From an uncultured Bacteroidota bacterium (lineage in GTDB: Bacteria; Bacteroidota; Bacteroidia; AKYH767-A; OLB10): a DNA stretch of 64,000 bases. Location of the stretch: contig CAADHD010000025.1 in assembly GCA_900696575.1 (NCBI GenBank), forward strand, positions 21,753 through 85,752, written 5' to 3'. The notes below the pieces were generated by a model. That model was given only the letters and a program-made list of their open reading frames with translations. It searched no databases and was not told the DNA's origin. Shown here piece after piece: positions 54,894 through 63,749 of this stretch. The stretch's first letter is position 1, and each line of letters starts with the position of its first letter. The position numbers and the translations under genes were made by a program.

Positions 54894-56228
54894 ATGAAAA
54901 AACTTCAGGCAACATACAAAGACATCTGGCATCTGGCGGCACCCATTATTGCAGGCAGCATTGCACATACGTTGCTTAACCTAACGGATACTGCATTTCT
55001 CGGGCGCGTAGGCGAAACTGAATTAGGCGCTGCTGCCATAGCAGGTGTTTATTATTTTGTTCTGGTCATGATTGGGATGGCTATTGGTATTGGTTCACAG
55101 ATACTCATGGCACGCAGGGCCGGAGAAGGAAACCCGAAAGCCATTGGCCGTGTGTTCGATCATACAATTATCATCCTGATTGTAAGCTCGGCAATCATGT
55201 TGTTTCTTCTCTATGGCTTCACTCCGTATTTATTCTCGAAAATAATCACCGACCATTCTATCTTCAATGCAGCAAAAGACTATGTCAATTACCGCGGATG
55301 GGCAATTCTTCCGGCTTTGATGGTAGCAGGTTGCAGAGGCTTTTTCATTGGCATTGCACGCACCGGAATTATCACAGTCAGCTCAGTAATGATGTTGCTG
55401 ATAAATGCTTTACTTGATTACATACTGATATTCGGAAAGGCAGGTGCCCCTGCTATGGGTATTGCCGGTGCCGGGCTTGCCTCAGGCATGGCTGAGTTAA
55501 TCACTTCCATATTCCTGCTTTCATTCGCTTTTTACAGGAAAAGTTTTAAAATGTATTCCTTGTTCCGGTTCAGTAATATGGCATGGAAAGAATTCAAATC
55601 GCTGATAGAGCTGTCCTCACCCATCATGGTTCAGAACCTGATTACAATGGGCTCTTATTTTGTGTTTTTTGTGTTCATTGAGCACATGGGCAGCCGCGAA
55701 TTAGCCATTTCAAATATTGTTCGTGCAACCTATATGCTGCTGATGACACCCATGTGGGGATTCTCTTCGGCAGCAAACAGCATGACCAGCAATCTTATCG
55801 GACAGGGTAAAGGTGACCAGGTTTTCCTGTTGCTGAAAAAAATAATTACGATGAGTTTCTTTTTATCTCTTGTTATAGGCTTGGTTTTCGTTTCCTTTCC
55901 CAATATCATTTTAAGGCTTGTTACGAATGACCTATCACTTATTCAGAATTCTTTGGGTACATTTTATGTAACCTGTGCTGCTATTCTTGTTTTCAGCATC
56001 AGCTTAGTTTTATTCAGCGGAGTATCGGGTACGGGAAACACAAGAATAGCGTTACTGATGGAAACAGTGAATATTGCCATTTACATCTTTTATGTTTATG
56101 CCTGTGTTTATTGGCTGAATGCTTCGCTTGAATGGGTTTGGTTTTCCGAAATTTTATACTGGGCACTGATGGGGATATTCTCCTTGATTTACCTGCGCAC
56201 CGGCCATTGGAGAAAAATTAGGATTTGA
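54894..56228 (+). CDS. MATE family efflux protein
   Basis: 444 residues from the ATG at 54894; the track start at 54834 lies before a near-consensus -7 box (TACATTCG). Twelve hydrophobic helices are visible. MATE features include IAGSIAHTLLNLTDTAFLGRVGETELGAAAI at the N-terminus and the repeated half from about 235 (ELSSPIMVQNLITMGSYFVF). MATE carriers expel cationic drugs or metabolites with sodium or proton. Substrate unknown. Standalone gene. Confidence 0.92.
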   Translation: MKKLQATYKDIWHLAAPIIAGSIAHTLLNLTDTAFLGRVGETELGAAAIAGVYYFVLVMIGMAIGIGSQILMARRAGEGNPKAIGRVFDHTIIILIVSSAIMLFLLYGFTPYLFSKIITDHSIFNAAKDYVNYRGWAILPALMVAGCRGFFIGIARTGIITVSSVMMLLINALLDYILIFGKAGAPAMGIAGAGLASGMAELITSIFLLSFAFYRKSFKMYSLFRFSNMAWKEFKSLIELSSPIMVQNLITMGSYFVFFVFIEHMGSRELAISNIVRATYMLLMTPMWGFSSAANSMTSNLIGQGKGDQVFLLLKKIITMSFFLSLVIGLVFVSFPNIILRLVTNDLSLIQNSLGTFYVTCAAILVFSISLVLFSGVSGTGNTRIALLMETVNIAIYIFYVYACVYWLNASLEWVWFSEILYWALMGIFSLIYLRTGHWRKIRI

Positions 56229-56262
56229 GGCTCTCCTATCTTATCCTGTTAAAACAGTAAAA

Positions 56263-56276
56263 ATTCCATATGGAAT
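56263..56276. promoter_or_regulatory. Perfect palindrome ATTCCATATGGAAT
   Basis: A 14-bp perfect palindrome 16 bases upstream of the candidate -7 box for the following gene, where a -33 element would be. It could be an operator, or half of a small hairpin. Not proven. Confidence 0.3.
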
Positions 56277-56292
56277 GAGAACTTCTTATCTA

Positions 56293-56300
56293 TACTTTTG
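56293..56300 (+). promoter_or_regulatory. Candidate -7 box (TACTTTTG)
   Basis: TACTTTTG fits TAnnTTTG, 15 bases before the ATG at 56316. The track's TTG start at 56298 is inside it and can be dismissed. Confidence 0.45.
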
Positions 56301-56315
56301 CAAAAAAGAATACAC

Positions 56316-57740
56316 ATGCTAAAAAAACTGCTCTTTATCGTCTTTGTCATTTTGTTTCAGGGTTCATGGGCTCAGGTTTATGATTTCCAAAATGTAAATC
56401 TGCTTGGAAGATTTGATGACACCACCTTTCAGGCAAATAATTGGGTAGGTTCAAAATACTCAGGTTGCTGGGGCTGGTACAATCCGGTTGATCAAAAAGA
56501 ATATGCCATCATTGGCGGAAGCAACGGAACTTACATTGTTGAAATAACCAATCCTACCAATCCTGAACTGCGGGATTATGTGCCGGGCATACAGGTTAAT
56601 TGTGTATGGAGAGAATACAAAACATATCAGAATTACCTTTACATTGTCAGCGATGATCAGGAGCCTAACGGAATGCAGATTGCCGATTTAAGCTACCTGC
56701 CCGATTCGGTGCATGTTATTCACAGCGGAAATTCCATTATCAGCCGCAGCCATACCATTTGGGTGGACGGAAATAAACTTTATTTTGGAGGAGTAAGAGG
56801 TCCGGCAATTGGATCGGGACCCGGAAATAATTTTGCCTCAATGGCTGTTTTCAGTCTGACTAATCCTGGTTCACCTTCACTATTACGAAAACTGAATCAG
56901 GATTTTCCGGCTATCGGATATGTGCATGATATGTTTGTGCGTAACGATACCTGTTATGCATCCTGCGGTAATGACGGTTTGTATGTTTTCAAATTTAACA
57001 CCAATAATACTTTCACACAATTAGGTTCACTTACCACCTACCCATTCTCAGGCTACAATCACAGTACCTCGTTAACCGACAATGGACAGGTAATGATTAT
57101 GATGGATGAAGTTCCCAATGCATTGCCGGCCAAGGTGCTTAATGTTTCTGATGTTTCGAACATATTAGTTACCACTACTTTCAACAGTAGTGCAGGAGCT
57201 ACTCCTCATAACCCATTCGTAATTGGGAATAATTATGTGGTATGCGCCAATTATCAGGATGGTATTCAGATTTACAACATAAGCAATCCTGCTAACCCGG
57301 TTCGCACCGGATATTTTGATACTCATTTTCAAACCCCCATAAATGGAACATCACAAGGATATTTAGGATGCTGGGGCGCTTATCCCTGGCTTCCCAGCGG
57401 AAGAATCATTGCATCCGATATGCAAAACGGGCTGTACATTCTGAACGCATCGGCTGCACTGGGAATCCCGCAGAATCAAACTTTCAATTCAGGAATATGG
57501 GCATCCTTTAATCTGCTCAATAATTCTTTTGATGTTTATGCTTCTGTCCATAATCCGGAAAGTGTAATCATCAGTATAACTGATGCTGCAGGAAGAAGAG
57601 TTTATTCCGCAAAACATGAACTCACGGGAGGAAATAATAATTTAATAAGCATTCCTGCTCAATCCCTTACTTCCGGTGTGTATCTGATAAGAGCAGAAGG
57701 CAGTGTTATCAATACTGTGTTAAAGGCTGTAAAGAGGTAG
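56316..57740 (+). CDS. Choice-of-anchor B protein with C-terminal sorting domain
   Basis: 474 residues with signal peptide MLKKLLFIVFVILFQGSWAQ. The choice-of-anchor B domain fills residues 20-390 (GCWGWYNPVDQKEYAIIGGSNGTYIVEITNPTNP; GCWGAYPWLPSGRIIASDMQNGLYIL). The last 80 residues (FDVYASVHNPESVIISITDAAGRRVYSAKH...LTSGVYLIRAE) look like a short T9SS type A domain, though the usual YPNP start is missing. Paralogue of the 794-residue protein at 34948, without its inserted modules. Surface role inferred. Confidence 0.88.
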   Translation: MLKKLLFIVFVILFQGSWAQVYDFQNVNLLGRFDDTTFQANNWVGSKYSGCWGWYNPVDQKEYAIIGGSNGTYIVEITNPTNPELRDYVPGIQVNCVWREYKTYQNYLYIVSDDQEPNGMQIADLSYLPDSVHVIHSGNSIISRSHTIWVDGNKLYFGGVRGPAIGSGPGNNFASMAVFSLTNPGSPSLLRKLNQDFPAIGYVHDMFVRNDTCYASCGNDGLYVFKFNTNNTFTQLGSLTTYPFSGYNHSTSLTDNGQVMIMMDEVPNALPAKVLNVSDVSNILVTTTFNSSAGATPHNPFVIGNNYVVCANYQDGIQIYNISNPANPVRTGYFDTHFQTPINGTSQGYLGCWGAYPWLPSGRIIASDMQNGLYILNASAALGIPQNQTFNSGIWASFNLLNNSFDVYASVHNPESVIISITDAAGRRVYSAKHELTGGNNNLISIPAQSLTSGVYLIRAEGSVINTVLKAVKR

Positions 57741-58110
57741 TTTTTTCTTTCCTGTAATTTTTGCCTGCTGGCGCGTTTGTAACGCAAGCCATTGCAACCT
57801 GCATTTTTGCTACGGGTTGGTATTCCTTCTCCTGCCAGCATCCTGTTCGTATTTTCAACATCAACAGATTGCTGTCTGTGCAGGAATGACAGCGGTTGTG
57901 CCCTATTCAGCAACAGAACTTATTGAAACAGACTATACACATACACCGTCATTCCTTTAAAAAAAGGAATCTCCTTTCGCACCCGATTACAGATTTGTTT
58001 TTTTCGCTAAGCCATCCTTCTCTGATATATCTGTGTGAAATATGCCGGCTCTGTTTTGAGTTTCCTGAACTAATTACCATTTCCATATAATTTTGCTTTC
58101 ACAAAACAAC
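57741..58110. other. 370-base intergenic region with no supported gene
   Basis: No gene is supported here. ORFs listed at 57659-57913 and 57896-58090 are shadows. The first 150 bases are richer in GC than their surroundings and could be a decayed repeat or insertion remnant (see findings). A short hairpin ATTCCTTT/AAAGGAAT lies near 57952-57971. The last 60 bases are AT-rich and should hold the hydroxylase promoter, but no clean -7 box is seen. Confidence 0.5.
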
Positions 58111-58896
58111 ATGTTCTCATCATCCTCATTTTTTGAATTCGGAATTAAACTTTACGGGGTGCAGGTGCTCCGTTATCTGATTATTGCAGGCGGTGCATTT
58201 CTTGTTTTTTATGTTGTTTGGAAGAATCATTTTTACAAAAAGAGAATCCGCAGCAGCTTTCCCGAGCGGAAAAACATAACCACGGAAATAGCCTACAGCT
58301 TTCTCACTTTCGGAATTTTCAGTTTGATGGGTGTTTTCATTTTATTTCTAAGTAAAAGCGGTCTTACATTTATTTACCATGAAGTAGCTCAATACGGCTG
58401 GATGTATTTTATCTCAAGCATTTTTATAATGCTGCTGTTGCATGATACCTATTTCTACTGGACGCACCGCCTGATGCATCATCCGAAAATTTTCAGGCAT
58501 GTTCACCTGGTGCATCATCTTTCGGTCAACCCTACTCCATGGGCTTCGTTCTCCTTTCATCCGCTCGAAGCGGTGATTGAATCAGGTATTTTGCTGCTCA
58601 TTGTTTTTGTTATGCCGGCTCATCCCATGGCTATCTTTATTTTTCTTCTCATCATGACTTTTATTAATGTGCTCGGTCATTTGGGATATGAGCTCTATCC
58701 GAAAGGATTCTTAAAACACCCGCTTGGCAAGCTGAATAACACTTCGGTGCATCATAACATGCACCATCAGTTTTTTAATTGCAACTACGGCCTGTACTTC
58801 AACCTGTGGGACAGGATTATGGGGACCAATCATCCTGATTATAATTCAAACTTTGAAAAAGTTGCGGCCGGTAACAAGCCGGATGCAGTAAAATAA
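58111..58896 (+). CDS. Membrane fatty acid hydroxylase/sterol desaturase family
   Basis: 261 residues from the ATG at 58111. Di-iron His motifs are complete: HDTYFYWTHRLMHH (about 115-128), HLVHH, and HHNMHHQ near the C-terminus, with four membrane helices. This is the general sterol desaturase superfamily, distinct from the FA2H-like protein at 1993. Substrates in bacteria include fatty acyl chains, hopanoids or carotenoids; none can be assigned here. Not obviously operonic with gldF, 42 bases downstream, though the two could share a message. Confidence 0.87.
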   Translation: MFSSSSFFEFGIKLYGVQVLRYLIIAGGAFLVFYVVWKNHFYKKRIRSSFPERKNITTEIAYSFLTFGIFSLMGVFILFLSKSGLTFIYHEVAQYGWMYFISSIFIMLLLHDTYFYWTHRLMHHPKIFRHVHLVHHLSVNPTPWASFSFHPLEAVIESGILLLIVFVMPAHPMAIFIFLLIMTFINVLGHLGYELYPKGFLKHPLGKLNNTSVHHNMHHQFFNCNYGLYFNLWDRIMGTNHPDYNSNFEKVAAGNKPDAVK

Positions 58897-58938
58897 AATT
58901 GATTTGATTTGTACCCCGTTTTAAAACCGTGTTTTTAA

Positions 58939-59670
58939 ATGCTTTCTCTGCTTTTTAAAGAGATTAACAGTTTTCTCGATTCGCTTATCGGCTACATGGT
59001 AGTAGTAGTTTTTTTAGCTGTTATCAGTTTATTTCTTTGGGTATTTCCCGGTTCGCTCAATGTTTTTGATTCCGGGTTTGCTTCAATTGACAGTTTGTTT
59101 GTCATCACTCCGTGGGTCTATATGTTCCTCATTCCGGCTATTACCATGCGTCAGATTGCCGAGGAGAAGAAAAACGGAACGCTTGAACTGCTACTCACCC
59201 GCCCGCTTACCGAGATGCAAATCATTCTTGCCAAGTATTTTTCAGGGGTCATTCTGGTTCTGATTTCGTTGATACCCACTTTGATTTATTACCTCTGCAT
59301 CTACCTTCTCAGTTTTCCTGTTGGTAATGTGGATTCAGGAGCGGTTTGGGGTAGCTACATTGGTTTGGTTTTTCTGGGAGGCGCTTTTGTTTCTATCGGG
59401 CTGTTTGCATCATCACTTACCGATAATCAGGTTGTTTCGTTTGTTATTGCCATGTTCTTCTGTCTGCTGTCTTACACAGGAATTGAAGCTATAACCTCGT
59501 TTGCCGGCCTCGGTAATACCGGTTACCTCATTAACCAGCTTGGTATTTCTGCGCATTACGACAGCATGGGGCGCGGTGTGATAGATACACGCGATGTTAT
59601 CTACTTTCTTTCATTTATTTCTTTTTTCTTGTTACTTACCCGCATTAATCTTGAAAGCAGAAAATGGTAA
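58939..59670 (+). CDS. gldF: Gliding motility ABC transporter permease GldF
   Basis: 243-residue ABC-2-type permease with six hydrophobic helices. The pattern MLSLLFKEINSFLDSLIGYMV, then RQIAEEKKNGTLELLLTRPLTEMQIILAKY matches GldF, which forms an ABC transporter with GldA and GldG required for gliding in Flavobacterium johnsoniae. It overlaps gldG by seven bases (stop 59668-59670, gldG start 59664). GldA is not in this window. Orthologues also occur in non-gliding Bacteroidota. Confidence 0.92.
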   Translation: MLSLLFKEINSFLDSLIGYMVVVVFLAVISLFLWVFPGSLNVFDSGFASIDSLFVITPWVYMFLIPAITMRQIAEEKKNGTLELLLTRPLTEMQIILAKYFSGVILVLISLIPTLIYYLCIYLLSFPVGNVDSGAVWGSYIGLVFLGGAFVSIGLFASSLTDNQVVSFVIAMFFCLLSYTGIEAITSFAGLGNTGYLINQLGISAHYDSMGRGVIDTRDVIYFLSFISFFLLLTRINLESRKW

Positions 59671-61376
59671 CAGCAGAGAATAAAAGGAATTTGAGAGCCA
59701 AAAATCTTACCCGGTTTGTATTGCTAATTGCCATCATTATCGCGTCCAACGTGGCTGCTTCATTTGTCTTTTCACGGTTCGACATGACCAGCGACAAGCG
59801 TTATACGCTTTCCGAGTCCACCCGAAATTTGCTGAAAGGTCTGAAGGATGTGGTACATTTTAAAATCTATCTGAGCGGTGATTTTCCATCGGGGTTCGAA
59901 AAATTAGAAAAAGCCATTCATGAAACGCTGGATGAAATGCGCATTTATGCAGGTGATAACCTGAGCTATGAGTTTATTGATCCGTCTGCATTGACTGATG
60001 AAACCAAACGCAGAGAACTTTACAAGCAGCTAAGCGAAAGAGGAATTGTTCCAACAAGTTTGGAGGAAAAACATCAGAACAAACAGTCATCGCGATTAAT
60101 CTTTCCCGGTGCTTTAATTTATTACGGAGCCAATGAACGTGCTTTGATGCTTTTGAAAGATCAGACTGGCCGTTCGCCTGAACTGATGCTGAACAACTCC
60201 ATCCAGAATCTCGAATATGAACTGGTTAATGCCATTCGCAAAATCACCACGATGAAGCCTGAAAAGATTGCGTTTATTGAAGGACATGATGAGTTACCAC
60301 AGAAAAACATAGCTGATATTGCGCAATCGCTTGCCGGTGCGTATGATTTGAAAAGGGTCAGAATTGAAGGAAAGTTAGGCAGTTTAAAGGGGATTAAAAC
60401 CATCATCATTGCCAAGCCAATGCTACCCATAGATGAGAAAGACAAATTTGTAATTGACCAGTTTGTGATGAATGGCGGGAGCGTGCTTTGGCTTATTGAT
60501 GGAATGTTAGCAGAAATGGATAGCCTGAGCGAGCGCAACGAAATTCTTGCTGTGAGCAACAACCTGAATGTAGAAGACATGCTCTTCCGTTACGGGGCAA
60601 GAGTGAACAATGATGTGGTTCAGGATGTTGTGGCTGCTCCCATACCCGTTGTTACAGGCTATGTAGGAGATAAACCAAAGACCTCCCTGTTGCCCTGGAA
60701 CTATTTTCCGATCAGCATTCCTGAAACAAAGCATCCGATAGTCTTTAATATTAATCCGGTTAAATTTCAGTTTGCCTCCAGCATTGACACTATCGGCTTG
60801 CACGGAATTAAGAAAACCATTCTTCTTACCACTTCCGAATACAGCCGCATACAAGGCTCGCCTGCCCGCATCAGTCTTGAGCTGCTGCGTCAGAAACCTG
60901 ATTTACCGCAATTCAATAAAAAGTTTTTAACCCTCGCTGTGTTGCTCGAAGGAAGTTTCAGCTCATTGTATGAAAACCGTATTCCTCCGGCTATTGCCGA
61001 GAGCAAAGAAATAGGATTTCGGGCTAAAGGAAAACCTGCACGCATGTTGGTAATAAGCGATGGCGATGTAATACGCAACGATTACCGCAAAGCCGGCAAT
61101 CAGATAATGCCGCTTGGTTATGATCGTTATACCGGTGAAGTCTATGGCAACAAAACATTCCTGCTTAATGCCATTGATTACCTTACGGATGAATCGGGAA
61201 TTATCCACATACGCAGCAAAGAATTAAAACTTCGGATTTTTGATAAACCCAAACTCGAAAATTCTAAAGCCAACTGGCAATTAATTGTAACAGCCGGCCC
61301 AGTGCTTCTTGTGTTACTGTTGGGTGTATTGAAGAATTTTAACCGCAGAAGAAAATACGCTTCGCAGGCAGCTTAG
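59664..61376 (+). CDS. gldG: Gliding motility ABC transporter substrate-binding protein GldG
   Basis: 570-residue partner of GldF. The N-terminal membrane helix (about 15-35) is followed by a long extracytoplasmic ABC_transp_aux-like region. Marks include RFDMTSDKRYTLSESTRNLLKGL, FIDPSALTDETKRRELYKQL and MVTAGPVLLVLLLGV, the closing membrane helix. The signature of the family is the N- and C-terminal helices with an extended periplasmic domain. Direct overlap with gldF shows coupling. Confidence 0.92.
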   Translation: MVTAENKRNLRAKNLTRFVLLIAIIIASNVAASFVFSRFDMTSDKRYTLSESTRNLLKGLKDVVHFKIYLSGDFPSGFEKLEKAIHETLDEMRIYAGDNLSYEFIDPSALTDETKRRELYKQLSERGIVPTSLEEKHQNKQSSRLIFPGALIYYGANERALMLLKDQTGRSPELMLNNSIQNLEYELVNAIRKITTMKPEKIAFIEGHDELPQKNIADIAQSLAGAYDLKRVRIEGKLGSLKGIKTIIIAKPMLPIDEKDKFVIDQFVMNGGSVLWLIDGMLAEMDSLSERNEILAVSNNLNVEDMLFRYGARVNNDVVQDVVAAPIPVVTGYVGDKPKTSLLPWNYFPISIPETKHPIVFNINPVKFQFASSIDTIGLHGIKKTILLTTSEYSRIQGSPARISLELLRQKPDLPQFNKKFLTLAVLLEGSFSSLYENRIPPAIAESKEIGFRAKGKPARMLVISDGDVIRNDYRKAGNQIMPLGYDRYTGEVYGNKTFLLNAIDYLTDESGIIHIRSKELKLRIFDKPKLENSKANWQLIVTAGPVLLVLLLGVLKNFNRRRKYASQAA

Positions 61377-61391
61377 TATTGCTATATCAAG

Positions 61392-62003
61392 ATGGCTTCC
61401 CTTGTTTTCAGCAACGATGAATTGAACTTTATCACTGATAAAACATTCTTTAAAAAAAAGGACGATGTAAACAGTAAGGTGATAAATCAGTTGAATGAAC
61501 TTCATCAAAAGTTGATAATACTAGTGAAAGATAACAACGAATCAGTTCCTGAGAGTGTATTAAAATCTTCACCGAAAATAAGCCGCGGAGAGAATTACCA
61601 GGGATTCCCCTGGCTGGTTCTTGATTATCCCCGCATTTTTAATACAGCAGGAGTTTTTGCTTTCCGAACGCTGTTCTGGTGGGGGCATTCGTGGGTGCTT
61701 ACTTTTCAACTTTCAGGTAATTTGTTTCAGAACTTCCGTTCTACTATTCTGTCAAACCTGAATTCCATAAACGTTGTCTCCTGCAAAATCGGCATAGGTA
61801 ACGACCCGTGGATTCATAATCCGCATGATTCCATGTATATACAATTGAAAAAGTTTATTGCATCAAAAAATAATTCTGTGGAAAAAATAAAGTCGCAACC
61901 CTTCTTCAAATTAATTAGAGAAGTTGAATTCAGTCAATCAGAAAATTTAACAGAAGAGGCTATTGCTTTTTACAGTTCATGCCTAAGGCTTTTAAAAACT
62001 TAA
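61392..62003 (+). CDS. Conserved hypothetical protein downstream of gldG
   Basis: 203-residue soluble protein without signal peptide. ISRGENYQGFPWLVLDYPRIF and AFRTLFWWGHSWVLTFQLSG are well-formed segments; I recall homologues in Bacteroidota but not a named function. It is 15 bases behind gldG and therefore likely in the same operon, while its end overlaps the convergent START-like gene by four bases. Function unknown. Confidence 0.72.
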   Translation: MASLVFSNDELNFITDKTFFKKKDDVNSKVINQLNELHQKLIILVKDNNESVPESVLKSSPKISRGENYQGFPWLVLDYPRIFNTAGVFAFRTLFWWGHSWVLTFQLSGNLFQNFRSTILSNLNSINVVSCKIGIGNDPWIHNPHDSMYIQLKKFIASKNNSVEKIKSQPFFKLIREVEFSQSENLTEEAIAFYSSCLRLLKT

Positions 62004-62377
62004 GAGCCTATGATGTGTTTCAGGTTGTGAATCTGAGAATCCCAAAGACGTTTGGTTTCTTCAACATCGTCTATCAGGCAATAATCGCGCACTACAAGCG
62101 AAACATCGTTGGTCAGTTCATCGGTTAAAATTTCAAATTCGAGAGTATAATCCTCTGGCTGGTTGAGCCATTTGAATACCATCAGTTTACTTTCGCGCTT
62201 ATGAACCGGTTTGGCGCGCATCACTTCTTCGCCCCAGCGAAATTCAAAAAAACCGTCATGTTCATTCACTTCATCAGCAAACCACGATTGCAGGCCGGTA
62301 GCAGTACTAAGGCAGTTGTATAAAATTTTGGGAGAGGAATGAATGGGAAACTCCATCTCAATTTTTTCTTTATTCAT
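62000..62377 (-). CDS. START-like domain (SRPBCC) protein
   Basis: 125-residue helix-grip protein. The opening EFPIHSSPKILYNCLSTATGLQSWFADEV and the late SLVVRDYCLIDDVEETKRLWDSQIHNLKHII fit the START-like/AHSA1 class common in Bacteroidota. Such proteins bind lipids or other hydrophobic ligands. It lies in the conserved Bacteroidota block with birA, rsfS and ftsH. The specific ligand is unknown. Confidence 0.85.
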   Translation of the reverse strand: MNKEKIEMEFPIHSSPKILYNCLSTATGLQSWFADEVNEHDGFFEFRWGEEVMRAKPVHKRESKLMVFKWLNQPEDYTLEFEILTDELTNDVSLVVRDYCLIDDVEETKRLWDSQIHNLKHIIGS

Positions 62378-62461
62378 AGAATTTGGTATTCGGCACTGGC
62401 AAGTATAAAAAATAAGGTTAAGGAATGAGGAATTTTAAAAAAATCAAAATATAATCACTTA

Positions 62462-63211
62462 TTAAAAAAGATAATGCAATTCGCCATGCCGCAACTTTAA
62501 AATTTCATCGCCACCCGTTTTCAACAATAACCTGCCTTCATCGTCAACTCCGCAAATTGTGGCCGATACCTTTTTTCCATTAATCACATACTCCATTTGT
62601 TGATTACGATGGTACAGATGGTCTAGATAATAATTATTCACTTCTTCATGATTTCTTTTCAGTTTTTCATACCACCCGGAAAGCGATTTATTCAATTCAC
62701 CTAAAACCATATCCAGGTCTGTATGTTTATCTGTAAGCATTCTGATCGAAATAGCTTCCGGATGATACACTTTGAAAATTTCCTGATTTACATTTATTCC
62801 TATTCCTGCTATGCAATGACTGACTACTTCACCTTTAATGCCTGTTTCAATCAGCATTCCGGATATTTTTCCGCTGTTTACCATGATGTCATTCGGCCAT
62901 TTAATTTTCAGTTCTGTGCAGCCGGTTAAATTTCTTAAACTCTGATGCACGGCACAGGCAATCATTTTATTGATTAAAAACAGTTGATTAACCTGAATTT
63001 CCGGGTATAAAATATATGAACAAAGTAAATTTAAGCCTGTTTCGCTTTCCCACTGATGAATTCCCTGTCCTCTTCCGTTGTATTGAAAAGCAGAGGTAAT
63101 TACGGTACCATTAAGCGGCCGGCCGGCTTCAATAAGCTGCCGGGCATAGGTATTGGTAGATCCGGCTATTTCAAGCCGAATATGTGGATGACCGAATAAA
63201 AAAATTTTCAT
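62462..63211 (-). CDS. birA: Biotin--[acetyl-CoA-carboxylase] ligase
   Basis: 249-residue catalytic-only biotin protein ligase that attaches biotin to carboxylase carrier lysines. Motif NGRGQGIHQWESETGLNLLCSYIL contains the adenylate loop (GRG); KWPNDIMVNSGKISGMLIE is the second signature; and GIGINVNQE is the third. There is no N-terminal winged-helix domain, so this is a group I enzyme and not a repressor. It is divergent from rsfS over 75 bases. Confidence 0.94.
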   Translation of the reverse strand: MKIFLFGHPHIRLEIAGSTNTYARQLIEAGRPLNGTVITSAFQYNGRGQGIHQWESETGLNLLCSYILYPEIQVNQLFLINKMIACAVHQSLRNLTGCTELKIKWPNDIMVNSGKISGMLIETGIKGEVVSHCIAGIGINVNQEIFKVYHPEAISIRMLTDKHTDLDMVLGELNKSLSGWYEKLKRNHEEVNNYYLDHLYHRNQQMEYVINGKKVSATICGVDDEGRLLLKTGGDEILKLRHGELHYLF

Positions 63212-63234
63212 GACTTAAACTCAATAATCATAAG

Positions 63235-63266
63235 TTGAATGAGGCTTGCCAAAATAACTACTTTTG
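63235..63266 (+). promoter_or_regulatory. Promoter for rsfS (TTG-N21-TACTTTTG)
   Basis: TTG at 63235-63237 and TACTTTTG at 63259-63266 fit the Bacteroidota -33/-7 pattern. The start codon of rsfS is 20 bases beyond the -7 box. This is the clearest promoter in the window along with padR. Confidence 0.6.
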
Positions 63267-63286
63267 TCAGGCGATAAAAACGCAGA

Positions 63287-63688
63287 ATGAATAAAACCCC
63301 GAAAAAAAGTACAGTTTCAAGAAAAAAAACAACAGATCCTGGTGAAGCGCTAATCAAAGCCATCATTCAAGGAATTCAGGAAAAGAAAGGCCATGACATC
63401 GTTATGATTGACTTACGGAAAAGCGGTAATTCCATAACCGATTATTTTATAATTTGTCATGGAACGTCCGACACTCAAGTAGAAGCCATTGCCCGATCTG
63501 TAGAAGAAACGGTGTTAAAAAAAACAAAAGAATATCCTCACCATGTGGAAGGAAATGATAATGCACATTGGATTATAATTGACTACTTTAATGCCGTGGT
63601 ACATATATTTGTTGAAGAAAAGCGTAATTTTTACGGTCTTGAAAAACTATGGGCAGATGCTCCAAATCTTAAAGTTGCTTATGCATAA
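63287..63688 (+). CDS. rsfS: Ribosome silencing factor RsfS
   Basis: 133-residue RsfS (DUF143), which binds uL14 and blocks subunit joining during starvation. The core motif KKGHDIVMIDLRKSGNSITDYFIICHGTSDTQVEAIARSVEE is complete, followed by EGNDNAHWIIIDYFNAVVHIFVEEKRNFYGLEKLW. A short basic N-terminal extension (NKTPKKSTVSRKK) is present. It precedes ftsH by about 60 bases, the usual Bacteroidota order. Confidence 0.95.
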   Translation: MNKTPKKSTVSRKKTTDPGEALIKAIIQGIQEKKGHDIVMIDLRKSGNSITDYFIICHGTSDTQVEAIARSVEETVLKKTKEYPHHVEGNDNAHWIIIDYFNAVVHIFVEEKRNFYGLEKLWADAPNLKVAYA

Positions 63689-63749
63689 ACAATATGCCAT
63701 CTTGTCAATGGCACCACTATTGAACCGCCACACGTTTTAATGTTTCGAA

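Noticed and set aside
57659-57913. 84-residue minus-strand ORF in the intergenic region
   Set aside because: Runs into the C-terminus of the surface-protein gene, and has a low-quality composition; likely part of a repeat or spurious.
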